This document shows positions 27,098 to 37,013 of a stretch of 64,000 nt of DNA, one piece after another. Source of the stretch: Serratia entomophila. GTDB lineage: Bacteria > Pseudomonadota > Gammaproteobacteria > Enterobacterales > Enterobacteriaceae. The stretch is taken from assembly GCF_021462285.1 (NCBI RefSeq), contig NZ_CP082787.1:4650001-4714000 (forward strand), written 5' to 3'. The notes under the pieces are model-generated. The model saw only the letters and a program-made list of their open reading frames with translations. It ran no database searches and was not told where the DNA came from. The translations under genes were made by a program, and so were the position numbers. Position 1 is the first letter of the stretch. Each line of letters opens with the position of its first letter.

Positions 27098-29650
27098 TCA
27101 ATGCAGCTGAAACTGCTGCTTCAGCGGCGGCGCGGCGCCATCGGCGACCGTAACGCACAGGCTGGACAGCACGTTGCTGCGGAACGGGATCACCTGCGTG
27201 CGGCCGTCGAGCTGCACGATTTGGTAGAACTGCGGCAGGTTGAAGTTGATAAAGCTGGAGCCGTAGGTGAAGCGGTCGTGTGAAGAAGAGTAGAAGCGGC
27301 TGACGTCGCGCACCAGTTCCTCTTTGCTGCCCTCACAGTGGTGGTAAACCTCCACCCGGTTCGACTCATCCAGAATATAGATGTTAAAGCCCTTATCGTC
27401 CGAGGTGTCTTCAAAGAAGAACTGGATAATCCCCTCGCTGGCGAACCCATCCACCACCGGCGGCAGGTGCACCTGATCGGTTTCCACTTTAATCGACAGG
27501 CCGTGCAGCTTGTTGTTGGAGATGGCGCCGTAAAATTCCACCGCGTTTTCCAGCTTCTGCACCGACACGCTCAGCCGTTCGAAGAACAGGCCCCAGGTCT
27601 GGCCCGCCACGCGCACCGCTTTGAAACGGCCCGGCTCCAGGCGCGTGCTGGACAGGCGCAGCTCGATGCATTCCGAAACCAGCTGCTGGATGCGGGTGCG
27701 GATCAGGCCGCGCAGGTGCTGGCTGTAGCAGAATACTTCCACCGACTCCGGCGGCGCGGCGTCCTGGTGCATTTTGCCGAGGATGGTCTTCAGCGCTTCC
27801 AGCACCGATTGCTCGCCGCTGAAATGCAGGGTGCGCACCTCGTTCCACGAGTTGCGATACAGCAGATCGATGCTGCCCACCAGGCACTGCTGCTGCTGGC
27901 CGAAGCTGAACACGTCGAGCTTGCGGAAATCGAAATGCACCACCTGATTGCGGAAGGCGGCGGTCGGATCGTTTTCCAGGTTGACGATAATCGCCAGATG
28001 GCGGATTTCGCACGGGCTATACAGCGCTTTTGGCGTCGGCGCCGCCAGGCGCAGCGGGAAATGATGGGACACGTCGGCCACCAGCTCCTGCAGCTTGGCG
28101 GTGTCGCACAGGTTGCCGCTCTTGATATGCAGGCGGGTCTGCGGCGTCAGCAGGCCGTTGAAATAGGCCCAGGCCACCAGCTTGTTCAGGTAGCGGTTAT
28201 ATTCCAGCGGCTGATGGCTGACGATAGAATCCATGGCCGGCGCCTGGTTGTACAGGTACCAACCGGTGCGGTTGGCGCGGCCAACCGGCACGTGAATAAA
28301 GGTTAAATCGCTTTCCGACAGGTCCGGCGAGATCTGCGGGTTCACCAGCGTCACCTTGCCGGGCAGCGCTTCAAAGGCTGCATACAGCTTGCGGGTCAAC
28401 ACGCCGATGTCCTGCGGGCTGGCGCTCACGCTGAGGTTGTTGCGGCGGGCGAAGCGGATCAGGTTGCGATAGCTCTGCATCATCGCGTCCAGCAGTTCGT
28501 TGTGCGCTTCGCGCACCCGTTCAATCTTCCAGTTGGCCCGGTTGTCCAACATGGCCAACCGCTCTTCGTCCCAGCCCCATTCGCTGACCAGTTGGCTGAG
28601 GATCTCCCGGCGCCAGCCGACGCAGGCCTTGGACAGCGACAGTTTTTCACAGACTTTGAGGTAGAAACAGCGGCGGACCAGATCGAGGCGGGTAGTGTCG
28701 TTGATTTGGGTCAGATAGTGGGTGACCCGTTCGAGCATCATACAGTAGGCGTCGAGCCCGAAGCAGACAATCTCGCCCTGATGCAGGCGCTGCTTGATGC
28801 CCATAGCCAGCAGTTGAGTATTGGGGTATTCCCAGGAATAGGCTTCCAGCAGCAGGGTTTTCAGCACCGCCTTGTACGGCGAGTCGATGCTTTTGTACAG
28901 TTGCCACAGGCTGGCGCCGAAGTATTCTTCCGCCGACAGCGTGCTCAGGCCGCCCAGATCCAGCCATTCGTTCGGCGTTAGCGCACCCTGCGAATACAGC
29001 GACAGCACATATTCGTCGTAATGCGCTTCTTCTTCGCCCGGCACCATGTTCCACAGAATGCGTTTGCCGGCCAGGCGCACCGCGGTGCGGTAGAATTCAT
29101 CCAGCAGCAGGATATGTTGGGTGGAGCCGCAGTCTTCGCCGCCCAGGTTGCCGCTTTCGTTGTGGCGGAAGCGGTTTTCATCGATCAGGAAGAAGCTGAC
29201 TTCCACTCCCATCGACGCCGCCCACTTTTCCAGCAGGCTGCACTTTTGCTGCAGGCGATTGCGCTCTTCGTTGTCCAGCCAGGACTGGTGGCAAACCCAA
29301 ATATCAAGATCCGAGCTGCAGCTCTGGCCGATCGAGGACGTGCTGCCCATCGAATAAACGCCGGTAATCGGCAGCTCACCGCTGGCCAGCTTGTCAAACG
29401 GGCTGCCCCATTTGTCTTCTAAATCATTAAGGTAATCTTGCTGGATTTCATCGGGCGTGTAGAGGCAAACGCCGTGGGGAACGTTACCGTTCAGGTAACC
29501 CGGCATCAGAGGGTGGTGGTGGTGCAGTAAGGTAGGCAGCAGACTGTATACCCGTTGAAACGCGGGCTTCATGGCCGCTAGGGCGCGATCGACTCGAAGT
29601 TGATTGATCGCATCCAGTCTCTGCTTCAGTGTCTCGATGTAGAGGTACAA
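27098..29650 (-). CDS. cyaA: Class I adenylate cyclase
   Basis: 850 residues (E. coli 848), starting [17 protein letters not shown] from a TTG codon, as in E. coli, where the weak start limits expression. The N-terminal half holds the catalytic domain ([20 protein letters not shown]); the C-terminal half is the regulatory region that responds to phosphorylated EIIA-Glc. It makes cAMP for CRP. A CRP site lies about 100 bp upstream. Confidence 0.96.
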   Translation of the reverse strand: MYLYIETLKQRLDAINQLRVDRALAAMKPAFQRVYSLLPTLLHHHHPLMPGYLNGNVPHGVCLYTPDEIQQDYLNDLEDKWGSPFDKLASGELPITGVYSMGSTSSIGQSCSSDLDIWVCHQSWLDNEERNRLQQKCSLLEKWAASMGVEVSFFLIDENRFRHNESGNLGGEDCGSTQHILLLDEFYRTAVRLAGKRILWNMVPGEEEAHYDEYVLSLYSQGALTPNEWLDLGGLSTLSAEEYFGASLWQLYKSIDSPYKAVLKTLLLEAYSWEYPNTQLLAMGIKQRLHQGEIVCFGLDAYCMMLERVTHYLTQINDTTRLDLVRRCFYLKVCEKLSLSKACVGWRREILSQLVSEWGWDEERLAMLDNRANWKIERVREAHNELLDAMMQSYRNLIRFARRNNLSVSASPQDIGVLTRKLYAAFEALPGKVTLVNPQISPDLSESDLTFIHVPVGRANRTGWYLYNQAPAMDSIVSHQPLEYNRYLNKLVAWAYFNGLLTPQTRLHIKSGNLCDTAKLQELVADVSHHFPLRLAAPTPKALYSPCEIRHLAIIVNLENDPTAAFRNQVVHFDFRKLDVFSFGQQQQCLVGSIDLLYRNSWNEVRTLHFSGEQSVLEALKTILGKMHQDAAPPESVEVFCYSQHLRGLIRTRIQQLVSECIELRLSSTRLEPGRFKAVRVAGQTWGLFFERLSVSVQKLENAVEFYGAISNNKLHGLSIKVETDQVHLPPVVDGFASEGIIQFFFEDTSDDKGFNIYILDESNRVEVYHHCEGSKEELVRDVSRFYSSSHDRFTYGSSFINFNLPQFYQIVQLDGRTQVIPFRSNVLSSLCVTVADGAAPPLKQQFQLH

Positions 29651-29746
29651 GACGTCTCGCCTGATTATCCCGGTGTTTAGAAAAAAACCCGTATTCCATA
29701 AGCGCCGTTAGTGTTGGAAGAATATTTGGCGACTTATTGCTGGAAA

Positions 29747-29762
29747 CGTGATCAATTTAACA
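29747..29762. promoter_or_regulatory. CRP site in the cyaA promoter region
   Basis: On the minus strand TGTTAAATTGATCACG, nearly identical to the E. coli cyaA P2 CRP site. Negative autoregulation of cyaA by cAMP-CRP is expected. The rest of the 316-bp gap between cyaA and hemC (29651-29966) should hold the divergent promoters; I could not place further elements with confidence. Confidence 0.8.
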
Positions 29763-29966
29763 CCTTGCTGATTGACCGTAAAGGAGGTAGCGCTCCACTA
29801 TTATTGTAGCGCCACTCTAAACGATTTACCCGCAGTGTTAACTGCCCCAAAACACATCACACGTCCCGTTGATTCCGTTGTCCTTTTTCCGCCTCTCCCT
29901 TCTTGCACTGACAGTATTGACTCTCGGTGGTAGGATGGATGGCGAATTATAAAAACGGTAACAAGC

Positions 29967-30908
29967 ATGTTAGACAAAATTATTCGAATTGCCACCCGAC
30001 AAAGCCCACTTGCTCTCTGGCAAGCACATTATGTGCAGCAACGCCTGATGGCCAGCCACCCCGGTTTGCAGGTTGAACTGGTGCCGATGGTGACCCGCGG
30101 CGACATTATTCTTGATACGCCGCTGGCGAAAGTCGGTGGTAAAGGACTGTTTGTTAAAGAGCTTGAGCTGGCGCTGCTGGAAGGCCGCGCGGATATCGCC
30201 GTGCACTCGATGAAAGACGTGCCGGTGGATTTCCCGGCCGGCCTGGGTTTGACCACTATCTGCGAACGCGACGACCCGCGCGACGCCTTCGTCTCCAACC
30301 GCTTTTCCTCGCTCGATCAGCTGCCGCAGGGCAGCGTGGTAGGCACCTCCAGCCTGCGCCGCCAGTGCCAGCTGCGTGAGCGCCGCCCCGATCTGATCGT
30401 GCGCGATCTGCGCGGCAACGTCGGCACCCGCCTGGCGAAGCTGGATAACGGCGACTACGACGCCATTATCCTGGCGGTAGCCGGTTTGAAACGCCTCGGG
30501 CTGGAGCAGCGCATTCGCTGCCCGCTGAGCGCCGAAGAGTGCCTGCCGGCGGTCGGCCAGGGCGCGGTGGGCATTGAGTGTCGCCTTGACGATGACCTGA
30601 CTCGCGCACTGCTGGCGCCGTTGAATCATGCCGCCACCGAAACCCGGGTGCGCGCCGAACGGGCGATGAATACCCGGCTGGAAGGCGGTTGCCAGGTGCC
30701 GATCGGCAGCTATGCCGAACTGGACGGCGACAGCCTGTGGCTGCGCGCGCTGGTCGGCTCGCCGGACGGCAGCCAAATGGTGCGCGGCGAACGCCGCGGC
30801 CCGGCGGCCAATGCCGAACAAATGGGCATCGAACTGGCGGAAGAACTGCTGGCGCGCGGCGCGCGTGAGATCCTGCGCGACGTTTACCAGGGAAACCCGC
30901 CGGCATGA
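29967..30908 (+). CDS. hemC: Porphobilinogen deaminase
   Basis: 313 residues, the same as E. coli. Cys242 in [13 protein letters not shown] carries the dipyrromethane cofactor; active-site arginines appear in [17 protein letters not shown]. It polymerises four porphobilinogens into hydroxymethylbilane in heme and siroheme synthesis. First gene of hemCDXY; the stop overlaps the hemD ATG (ATGA). Confidence 0.97.
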   Translation: MLDKIIRIATRQSPLALWQAHYVQQRLMASHPGLQVELVPMVTRGDIILDTPLAKVGGKGLFVKELELALLEGRADIAVHSMKDVPVDFPAGLGLTTICERDDPRDAFVSNRFSSLDQLPQGSVVGTSSLRRQCQLRERRPDLIVRDLRGNVGTRLAKLDNGDYDAIILAVAGLKRLGLEQRIRCPLSAEECLPAVGQGAVGIECRLDDDLTRALLAPLNHAATETRVRAERAMNTRLEGGCQVPIGSYAELDGDSLWLRALVGSPDGSQMVRGERRGPAANAEQMGIELAEELLARGAREILRDVYQGNPPA

Positions 30909-31645
30909 CCATCCTGGTAACCCGCCCTTCTCCTTCCGGAGAGCTTCTGGTGAGCCGACTGCGCGCGCTCGGCCGGGTTGCCTATCATGCGCCGCTGATC
31001 GACTTCGCCCCCGGCGGCGATCTGCTGAAGCTGCCGCAGGCGTTGCGGCAGCTCAGCGCCGGCGACCTGGTGTTCGTGCTGTCGCAACACTCGGTGAATT
31101 ACGCCGACTCGGTCATTGGCCGCGCCGGGCTGACATGGCCCGGCCATTTGGCCTATTATGCGATAGGCCGGGCCACCGGGCTGGCGCTGCACCGCATCAG
31201 CAGCCTGCCGGTGGAATACCCGCGCGAGCGTGAAATCAGCGAAACGCTGCTGATGCTGCCGGCGCTGCAAAAGCTGGACGGCAAGCGGGCGCTGATCTTG
31301 CGCGGCAACGGTGGGCGCGAGCTGCTCGGCGATTCATTGCGCGAGCGCGGCGCCGCCATCAGCTATTATGAATGTTATCAACGCAGCCCGGTGCACTATG
31401 ACGGCAGCGAGCAAAGCGCCCACTGGCAGCGGGCCGGCGTCGATACGCTGGTGGTGACCAGCGGTGAAATGTTACAACAGCTCTATAATTTAGTTCCTGA
31501 TTACTATCGTTCCTCGTGGCTGCTGAAGTGCCGCCTGGTAGTAGTGAGCGAACGTTTGGCTACCCTCGCCCAGGACTTGGGCTGGAATACGGTTCGGGTA
31601 GCCGATAACGCCGATAATGACGCGCTGATCCGCGCGCTAAAATAA
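30905..31645 (+). CDS. hemD: Uroporphyrinogen-III synthase
   Basis: 246 residues, the HemD two-domain fold with weak sequence conservation. Recognisable segments are [18 protein letters not shown] at the start and [12 protein letters not shown]. It closes and inverts hydroxymethylbilane to uroporphyrinogen III. Translationally coupled to hemC by a 4-base overlap. Confidence 0.94.
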   Translation: MTILVTRPSPSGELLVSRLRALGRVAYHAPLIDFAPGGDLLKLPQALRQLSAGDLVFVLSQHSVNYADSVIGRAGLTWPGHLAYYAIGRATGLALHRISSLPVEYPREREISETLLMLPALQKLDGKRALILRGNGGRELLGDSLRERGAAISYYECYQRSPVHYDGSEQSAHWQRAGVDTLVVTSGEMLQQLYNLVPDYYRSSWLLKCRLVVVSERLATLAQDLGWNTVRVADNADNDALIRALK

Positions 31646-31668
31646 ACCTGACTATGGGATGTGCCACT

Positions 31669-32796
31669 ATGACGGAACAAAATACCCCATCCGCCCCGGT
31701 TGAAGAGCCGACCCCAGCGGTTGAGAGCGCCCGGCAGCCAGACGCCGAGCGCCGCAGAGGGAAAAATACCGGTCCGGTACTCGGCGCGATCGCCATTGTG
31801 CTGGTTATCGCACTGGGCGCGGGCGGTTACTACCACACGCACAAGCAGGCTCAGGCCCTGATCGCCGCCAACCAGGCGCTGCAACAGCAGCTGGATGGGC
31901 TGAAACAGAGCCAACAGCAAGAAAGAAGCGCGCTGGAAGGCCTGCTGCAACAACAGGGCAAAACCCTGGACGCCGCCGATCGCGAGCAGGCGACCCTGGC
32001 GCGCCAGCTGAATGAACTGCAGGAAAAAGTCGCCACCATTTCCGGTAGCGACGCCAAAACCTGGCTGCTGGCGCAAGCCGATTTCCTGGTGAAAATGGCC
32101 GGCCGCAAGCTGTGGAGCGATCAGGACGTCACCAGCGCAGCGACCTTGCTGAAAAGCGCCGACGCCAGCCTGGCGGACATGAACGATCCCAGCCTGATCG
32201 ACGTGCGCCGCGCCATCACCGAAGACATCAGCACCCTGTCCACCCTGACTCAGGTCGATTTCGACGGCATTATTCTCAAGGTCAATCAGCTGTCCAACCA
32301 GGTCGATAACCTGCGCCTGGCGGACAACGACACCGATGAAGCGCCGATGGATCAGGACAGCGGCGAGCTTTCCAGCTCGATCGGCGAATGGCGGCAGAAC
32401 CTGACCAAAAGCTGGCACAATTTTATGGCCGACTTCATCACCATCCGCCGCCGCGACGCCAGCGCCGAACCGCTGCTGGCGCCGAACCAGGACATCTACC
32501 TGCGCGAAAACATTCGTTCGCGCCTGCTGGTAGCCGCGCAGGCTATCCCGCGCCACCAAAACGAAACCTACAAACAGTCGCTGGAAACCATCTCCACCTG
32601 GGTACGTGCCTATTTTGACACCACCGACCCGGCGACCAAGGCCTTCCTCGAAGAGCTGGACACGCTGAGCCAGCAGTCGATCGCGATGGACGTACCGGAG
32701 CAGCTGAAGAGCCAGCCGCTGCTGGAAAAAGTGATGCAGACCCGGGTGCGCAATCTGCTGTCGCAGTCTCCTGCCGCCGCTCACCAGGAGGGATAA
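31669..32796 (+). CDS. hemX: HemX, membrane protein of the hemCDXY operon
   Basis: 375 residues: a Pro/Glu-rich cytoplasmic head, one membrane helix near residues 35-57, a Gln-rich coiled coil, then a periplasmic domain. Once described as a uroporphyrinogen-III methylase, but it lacks the SAM-binding motifs of such enzymes; its role is not established. The ATG at 31669 has GGGA upstream; an earlier in-frame codon lacks one. hemY follows 3 bases after the stop. Confidence 0.9.
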   Translation: MTEQNTPSAPVEEPTPAVESARQPDAERRRGKNTGPVLGAIAIVLVIALGAGGYYHTHKQAQALIAANQALQQQLDGLKQSQQQERSALEGLLQQQGKTLDAADREQATLARQLNELQEKVATISGSDAKTWLLAQADFLVKMAGRKLWSDQDVTSAATLLKSADASLADMNDPSLIDVRRAITEDISTLSTLTQVDFDGIILKVNQLSNQVDNLRLADNDTDEAPMDQDSGELSSSIGEWRQNLTKSWHNFMADFITIRRRDASAEPLLAPNQDIYLRENIRSRLLVAAQAIPRHQNETYKQSLETISTWVRAYFDTTDPATKAFLEELDTLSQQSIAMDVPEQLKSQPLLEKVMQTRVRNLLSQSPAAAHQEG

Positions 32797-32799
32797 GCC

Positions 32800-33993
32800 A
32801 TGTTACGCGTGTTATTTCTATTCCTGGTGCTGATCGCCAGCGTGGTGCTCGGGCCAATGTTGGCCGGGCACCAGGGCTACGTGCTGATCCAGACCGACAA
32901 CTACAATATCGAGACCAGCGTCACCGGCCTGGTCATCATGGCGGTGCTGCTGTTTGTGGTGCTGCTGGTGATCGAATGGATCCTGCGCCGCATTTTCCGC
33001 ACCGGCGCCCGTACCCGCGGCTGGTTTATCGGCCGCAAACGCAGCCGTGCGCGCAAGCAAACCAAGGCCGCGCTGATCAAGCTGGCGGAAGGCGATTACA
33101 AGCAGGTTGAACAACTGCTGACGCGCAATGCCGATCATGCCGAACAGCCGGTGGTGAACTACCTGCTGGCCGCCGAGGCCGCCCAACAGCGTGGCGACGA
33201 CTTCCGCACCAATCAATATCTGGAGCGCGCCGCCGAGGCCGCAGACACCGATCAATTGCCGGTGGATATCACCCGAGTGCGCATTCAACTGGCGCAGGGC
33301 GAGAACCATGCCGCACGCCATGGCGCCGATCGCCTGCTGAACCAGGCGCCGCGCCATCCGGAAGTGCTGCGGTTGGCCGAACAGGCCTATCTGCGCACCG
33401 GCGCCTACGCCTCGCTGTTGGAGATCCTGCCGTCGATGCGCAAAATCGATCTGCACAGCGAAAGCGAGCTGCAGGCGTTGCAACAGCAGGCCTATATCGG
33501 CCTGATGAACCAGGCGATGGCGGATGAAGGCAGCGACGGGCTGAAGCGCTGGTGGAAAGATCAGAGCCGCAAAACACGCCACGAAGTGCCGCTGCAAATC
33601 GCCATGGTGGAACACCTGATCGAATGCAATGACCACGAGCTGGCGCAGGAAATCGTGCTGGATAGCCTTAAGCGCCAGTACGACGAGCGCCTGGTGCTGC
33701 TGATCCCACGCCTGAAATCCGGTAACCCGGAGCAGCTGGAGAAGGCCCTGCGTCAGCAGGTCAAACAGCATGGCGCGACGCCGCTGCTGAACAGCACCCT
33801 GGGGCAGCTGTTGATGAAGCATGGCGAATGGCAGCAGGCGGCCGACGCCTTCCGCGAAGCGCTGAAGCAGCGGCCGGATGCCTATGACTACGCCTGGTTG
33901 GGCGACGCGCTGGAAAAACTGCATCGCTCGGACGAAGCGGCACAGATGCGGCGTGAAGGGCTGATGCTGACGCTGAAGCAAAACGGCGAGTAG
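32800..33993 (+). CDS. hemY: HemY, TPR-containing inner-membrane protein
   Basis: 397 residues (E. coli 398). Two N-terminal membrane helices precede a long helical region made of TPR-like repeats. A strong AGGAGGGA site stands before the ATG. It is the proteobacterial HemY, not the protoporphyrinogen oxidase of the same name in Bacillus. It is linked to the heme pathway by operon position; its biochemical role is not proven. Confidence 0.92.
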   Translation: MLRVLFLFLVLIASVVLGPMLAGHQGYVLIQTDNYNIETSVTGLVIMAVLLFVVLLVIEWILRRIFRTGARTRGWFIGRKRSRARKQTKAALIKLAEGDYKQVEQLLTRNADHAEQPVVNYLLAAEAAQQRGDDFRTNQYLERAAEAADTDQLPVDITRVRIQLAQGENHAARHGADRLLNQAPRHPEVLRLAEQAYLRTGAYASLLEILPSMRKIDLHSESELQALQQQAYIGLMNQAMADEGSDGLKRWWKDQSRKTRHEVPLQIAMVEHLIECNDHELAQEIVLDSLKRQYDERLVLLIPRLKSGNPEQLEKALRQQVKQHGATPLLNSTLGQLLMKHGEWQQAADAFREALKQRPDAYDYAWLGDALEKLHRSDEAAQMRREGLMLTLKQNGE

Positions 33994-34013
33994 CGCAGCA
34001 ATGCATCGTCTTC

Positions 34014-34043
34014 AAGGCGTGCCCCCTGGGCGCGCCTTTTTTA
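34014..34043 (+). terminator. Terminator of hemCDXY
   Basis: A 9-bp stem with one G-T pair (34016-34024 with 34028-34036), followed by six T. It lies about 20 bases after the hemY stop. Confidence 0.85.
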
Positions 34044-34063
34044 TCCGCTTTATTCTCCGGCCA

Positions 34064-34112
34064 GGGCATACAAACGCAGCCAACACTGATACGGCTCCAA
34101 GTATGGCAATTA
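34064..34112. repeat. Truncated ERIC fragment
   Basis: About 49 bp matching only the right end of the neighbouring complete ERIC (ATACAAACGCAGCCAACACTG...GCTCCAAGTATG). It abuts ERIC element 4 in the same orientation. Confidence 0.75.
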
Positions 34113-34114
34113 TA

Positions 34115-34241
34115 TATACCCAAAATAATTGGAGCTGAATCAAGGCGGCAAGTTTGTAAATCCCCAGGAGCTTACTCAGGTAAGTGACCGGGGTGCACAA
34201 ACGCAGCCAACACAGATACAGCTTCAAGTATGAAGGGGATA
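34115..34241. repeat. ERIC element 4 (hemY-glmZ)
   Basis: About 127 bp from TATACCCAAAATAATTGGAG to TTCAAGTATGAAGGGGATA, with the textbook centre AATCCCCAGGAGCTTAC and GTAAGTGACCGGGGTG. It ends only a few bases from the glmZ terminator. Confidence 0.92.
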
Positions 34242-34244
34242 GGC

Positions 34245-34454
34245 AAAAAAAACACTTGCCGCGGTGGCAAGTGTATAAAAAAGCAATCAGGTCTAGGACA
34301 ACAGGGGCGGTGCCTCACTCAACGTTACGCCCTGAGTGTGATGACGGCTTGTGTCATCGTTCTCGTGGGCCATAGGCACCCTAAATCGGCTCTGCGTCAT
34401 TCCCAGGGTTTATGAGGCCATAAGGCGAACATAAGAGGTGGAATGAGCATCTAC
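34245..34454 (-). ncRNA. glmZ: Small regulatory RNA GlmZ
   Basis: The minus strand starts GTAGATGCTCATTCCACC and continues with blocks close to E. coli GlmZ: CTTATGTTCGCCTTA, AATGACGCAGAGCCG and AACGTTGAGTGA, followed by a variant of the glmS-pairing region (CTGTTGTCCTAGACCTG). It ends in a 9-bp hairpin (34252-34274) with eight T. Length about 210 nt (E. coli 207). GlmZ, with Hfq, activates glmS translation to make glucosamine-6-phosphate and is processed by RNase E with RapZ. Its place after hemY also fits E. coli. The terminator hairpin differs from E. coli. Confidence 0.9.
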
Positions 34455-34464
34455 GATATAGATA

Positions 34465-34482
34465 TTGCACTTGGCGTGCCAA
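34465..34482 (-). promoter_or_regulatory. Sigma-54 promoter of glmZ
   Basis: On the minus strand TTGGCACGCCAAGTGCAA: the -24 GG and -12 GC are separated by 10 bases, and the -12 element lies 12 bases before the predicted GlmZ 5' end. In E. coli relatives glmZ promoters depend on sigma-54 and the GlrK/GlrR two-component system. Confidence 0.82.
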
Positions 34483-34610
34483 CTTTTGCACCCAAGCTGC
34501 CACAAGGGTAAAAAAATCACACCACGTTGAAATAAAAAGACTTTTATTTTCGAGGCTTTTTATTCCTCCTCCGGGCCCTCCTGCCGGCGAAGACCTGCCG
34601 CGGCAAAATA

Positions 34611-34628
34611 TGTCGCCTTATAACGACG
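34611..34628. promoter_or_regulatory. GlrR-type activator site 2 for glmZ
   Basis: TGTC-N10-GACG, one mismatch from the GlrR (QseF) motif TGTC-N10-GACA, about 160 bp upstream of the glmZ start. Binding is inferred. Confidence 0.55.
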
Positions 34629-34673
34629 ACTTAAGCCAAAGTGATTTTTATCTATAAAAATCATTTTGTTATA

Positions 34674-34691
34674 TGTCTCAAACTGACGACA
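34674..34691. promoter_or_regulatory. GlrR-type activator site 1 for glmZ
   Basis: TGTCTCAAACTGACGACA is a perfect TGTC-N10-GACA motif about 220 bp upstream of the glmZ start, a usual distance for a sigma-54 enhancer. An AT-rich stretch lies between it and the promoter. Confidence 0.65.
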
Positions 34692-34736
34692 AAGCCTGAT
34701 ACGATTGTCGCTGAAAACCAACGCCGGGCGCAGAAA

Positions 34737-34765
34737 GCAAAAAGCCCGCTCATTGCTGAACGGGC
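34737..34765 (-). terminator. Third terminator after the proM repeat
   Basis: On the minus strand GCCCGTTC pairs with GAGCGGGC (one G-T), followed by five T. It is the last of three terminators downstream of proM. Confidence 0.7.
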
Positions 34766-34782
34766 CTTGCTTGAACTGCAGA

Positions 34783-34836
34783 CGTAAAAAAACCGACTTT
34801 CGTCGGTTTCTTTGAATGTGGTCGGCGAGAGAGGAT
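34783..34836 (-). repeat. Duplicated proM 3' end plus terminator
   Basis: 54 bases identical to 34944-34997, displaced by 161 bp. It contains the last 18 nt of proM (through the encoded CCA), the 9-base spacer and the terminator hairpin (34785-34809). The 107 bp between the copies can fold into three perfect hairpins, including AACCTCC-TTCG-GAGGTT. The layout resembles the rtT repeats behind E. coli tyrT. Confidence 0.8.
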
Positions 34837-34945
34837 GACGCGCATCTGCGATGCTTGCCCTACGGGCCGTTGCTAAAGCAACGTGGTCTCGCTGCGCTCG
34901 GCTCAAACCTCCTTCGGAGGTTCTCATCCTCATAAACTACGGGCG

Positions 34946-34970
34946 TAAAAAAACCGACTTTCGTCGGTTT
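34946..34970 (-). terminator. First terminator after proM
   Basis: On the minus strand AAACCGAC-GAAA-GTCGGTTT followed by a T-run; a GNRA-type loop. It lies 9 bases after proM. Confidence 0.85.
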
Positions 34971-34979
34971 CTTTGAATG

Positions 34980-35056
34980 TGGTCGGCGAGAGAGGATTCG
35001 AACCTCCGACCCACTGGTCCCAAACCAGTTGCGCTACCAAGCTGCGCTACTCGCCG
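34980..35056 (-). tRNA. proM: tRNA-Pro(TGG)
   Basis: 77 nt including an encoded CCA. Anticodon TGG in CTGGTTTGGGACCAG, T-loop GGTTCGAATCC. Near-identical to E. coli proM. Last gene of argX-hisR-leuT-proM. Confidence 0.97.
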
Positions 35057-35132
35057 ATTTCTTGATGCTGATACTACCGATTTATATCGCTTATGTCTAT
35101 GTAAATATTATATTTATCAGACATTTTGTGTG

Positions 35133-35219
35133 TGGTGCGAAGAGAGGGACTTGAACCCTCACGTCCGTAAGAACACTAACACCTGAAGCTAGCGCGTCTA
35201 CCAATTCCGCCACCTTCGC
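35133..35219 (-). tRNA. leuT: tRNA-Leu(CAG)
   Basis: 87 nt including CCA, with the long variable arm of class II tRNAs. Anticodon CAG in CTAGCTTCAGGTGTTAG. Third gene of the tRNA operon. Confidence 0.96.
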
Positions 35220-35262
35220 ACAATCACAAAACAGCTTACAAATCTTCACTTCTCTTAGGAAG

Positions 35263-35339
35263 TGGGGTGGCTAATGGGACTCGAACCCACGACAACTGGA
35301 ATCACAATCCAGGGCTCTACCAACTGAGCTATAGCCACC
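35263..35339 (-). tRNA. hisR: tRNA-His(GTG)
   Basis: 77 nt including CCA and the extra 5' G (-1) typical of tRNA-His. Anticodon GTG in CTGGATTGTGATTCCAG. Second gene of the tRNA operon. Confidence 0.97.
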
Positions 35340-35397
35340 ATTACTTCTTAACTTCACGCGGTAATACTACCACCGCAGCTCTTGCACACAAACTTAA

Positions 35398-35474
<77 letters not shown>

Positions 35475-35495
35475 GTAGCGCCGTTGCGGGAGGGG

Positions 35496-35524
35496 ATACT
35501 ACGGATTTACACCAATCCTGTCTA
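35496..35524 (-). promoter_or_regulatory. Promoter of the argX-hisR-leuT-proM operon
   Basis: On the minus strand TAGACA and TAGTAT with a 17-base spacer, followed by a C-rich discriminator (CCCCTCCC). GC-rich discriminators mark stable-RNA promoters under stringent control. Confidence 0.78.
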
Positions 35525-35609
35525 GTGCTTTTTCGCAGAAATGACGCGTTTGATTACGCTTTGCTCACTCCTGCACAGGAAAGCGTGCCCCGCAGCCCCT
35601 TTTTCCCTT

Positions 35610-37013
35610 TTACCGCGGCGTTTCCGCCTGTTTTTCAGCCGGATGATGCTTCTTGTGCATGCCCAAAGCAAAGTAGCACAGGCTGACGCCCGCTAAGAAA
35701 ATCGCTCCGACCAGCAGAGAAACACGCGTATCCGGGTTAATTCCCATGCCAACCAGCACGCACAGCAGAAAAGCGATGGTCAAATAGTTCACGTAAGGGA
35801 ACATAATCGACTTGAAGCTGTGGGTTTTAATCGCTTCCTTGTGGGCGCGACGGAAGTACAGCTGGCTGATCAGCACCACAAACCACGGCACCATGCCCGG
35901 CAACACGCTGGCGCTATAGACATAGACGAACACCTGCTGCGGATTGGGAATGATGTAGTTCAGCCCGGAGCCCACCAGCAGGCAGCCGATGGTTACGGCG
36001 ATGCAGTTCACCGGCACGCCGCTGGCGGACAGCTTGGTCAGGGAGGCCGGCAGCTGGCGGTTCTTGGCCAGCGCGTAGAGCATGCGGCCGCCGCTGTACA
36101 TGCCGCTGTTGCAGCCGGAGAGCGCGGCGGTGAGCACCACAAAGTTGATAATGCCGGCGGCGGCCACGATGCCAATCTTGGCGAAGGTCAGCACGAACGG
36201 GCTGCCGGCGGTACCGATACCGTTCCATGGGAAGATGGTGACGATGACAAAAATAGCGCCGACGTAGAAGATCAGAATGCGCCACAGGATATTGTTGATT
36301 GCGCGTTTCAACGTAATCTGCGGGTTTTTGGCCTCGCCGGCGGTAATGCCCACCAGCTCAACCCCCTGATAGGACGCCACCACGATGCACAGCGCGAAAA
36401 GGAAGCCTTTCCAGCCGCCGGCAAAGAAGCCGCCGTGGGCCGTCAGATTGGCGAAGCCAACCGGCTCGCCGCCGTTGCCGAAGCCGAATAGAATTACCCC
36501 CAGCCCCACCAGGATCATGACGATGATGGTGGTGACCTTGATCATGGCGAACCAGAACTCCAGCTCGCCGTACAACCGCACCGCCGCCAGGTTGGCCAGC
36601 GCCACCATCGCTACGGCGATCAACGCCGGCACCCACTGCGGGATCTCCGGAAACCAGAACTGCACATAAACCCCGATGGCGGTGATCTCGGAAATGCCGA
36701 CGGCGATCCACATAAACCAGTAACCCCAGGCGGTCAGATAACCAAAGTAGGGATTCATATACTTATGCGCGTACACGGCGAAGGAACCCGCCACCGGCTC
36801 GAGGAACAGCATTTCGCCCATCGAACGCATAATGAAAAACACGAACAGGCCGGCGATGATATAAGCCAGCAGCACCGACGGGCCCGCCCATTTCAGCGTG
36901 CTGGCGGAGCCCATAAACAGGCCGACCCCGATAGTGCCGCCCAGCGCAATCAGCTCAATGTGCCGGGCCTCAAGCCCCCGATGTAGTCCTTGCGGTTTTT
37001 CTTTGTGTGCCAT
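35610..37013 (-). CDS. yifK: Amino-acid permease YifK (ThrP, threonine/serine:H+ symporter type)
   Basis: 467 residues, 12 membrane segments, APC superfamily of the AroP/CycA type, with the N-terminal signature [25 protein letters not shown] broken here after 20 residues of conserved pattern. E. coli YifK (ThrP) imports threonine and serine. It lies between wecG and argX as in E. coli. GAGG precedes the ATG, and CACAAC about 25 bases upstream could pair with the sRNA GcvB. Confidence 0.9.
   Translation of the reverse strand: MAHKEKPQGLHRGLEARHIELIALGGTIGVGLFMGSASTLKWAGPSVLLAYIIAGLFVFFIMRSMGEMLFLEPVAGSFAVYAHKYMNPYFGYLTAWGYWFMWIAVGISEITAIGVYVQFWFPEIPQWVPALIAVAMVALANLAAVRLYGELEFWFAMIKVTTIIVMILVGLGVILFGFGNGGEPVGFANLTAHGGFFAGGWKGFLFALCIVVASYQGVELVGITAGEAKNPQITLKRAINNILWRILIFYVGAIFVIVTIFPWNGIGTAGSPFVLTFAKIGIVAAAGIINFVVLTAALSGCNSGMYSGGRMLYALAKNRQLPASLTKLSASGVPVNCIAVTIGCLLVGSGLNYIIPNPQQVFVYVYSASVLPGMVPWFVVLISQLYFRRAHKEAIKTHSFKSIMFPYVNYLTIAFLLCVLVGMGINPDTRVSLLVGAIFLAGVSLCYFALGMHKKHHPAEKQAETPR

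Noticed and set aside
34443..34511. Plus-strand 22-codon ORF (MSIYDIDIALGV...) with AGAGG before the ATG
   Set aside because: It overlaps the 5' end and the sigma-54 promoter of glmZ on the other strand; the purine-rich site is the complement of a conserved GlmZ segment.
34531..34550. AT-rich hairpin (AAATAAAA...TTTTATTT) upstream of glmZ
   Set aside because: Could be a chance feature of an AT-rich enhancer region; no T-run or gene end to serve.
34661..34933. Minus-strand 90-codon ORF downstream of proM
   Set aside because: It crosses two terminators, the duplicated tRNA end and the structured spacer; no protein similarity recognised.
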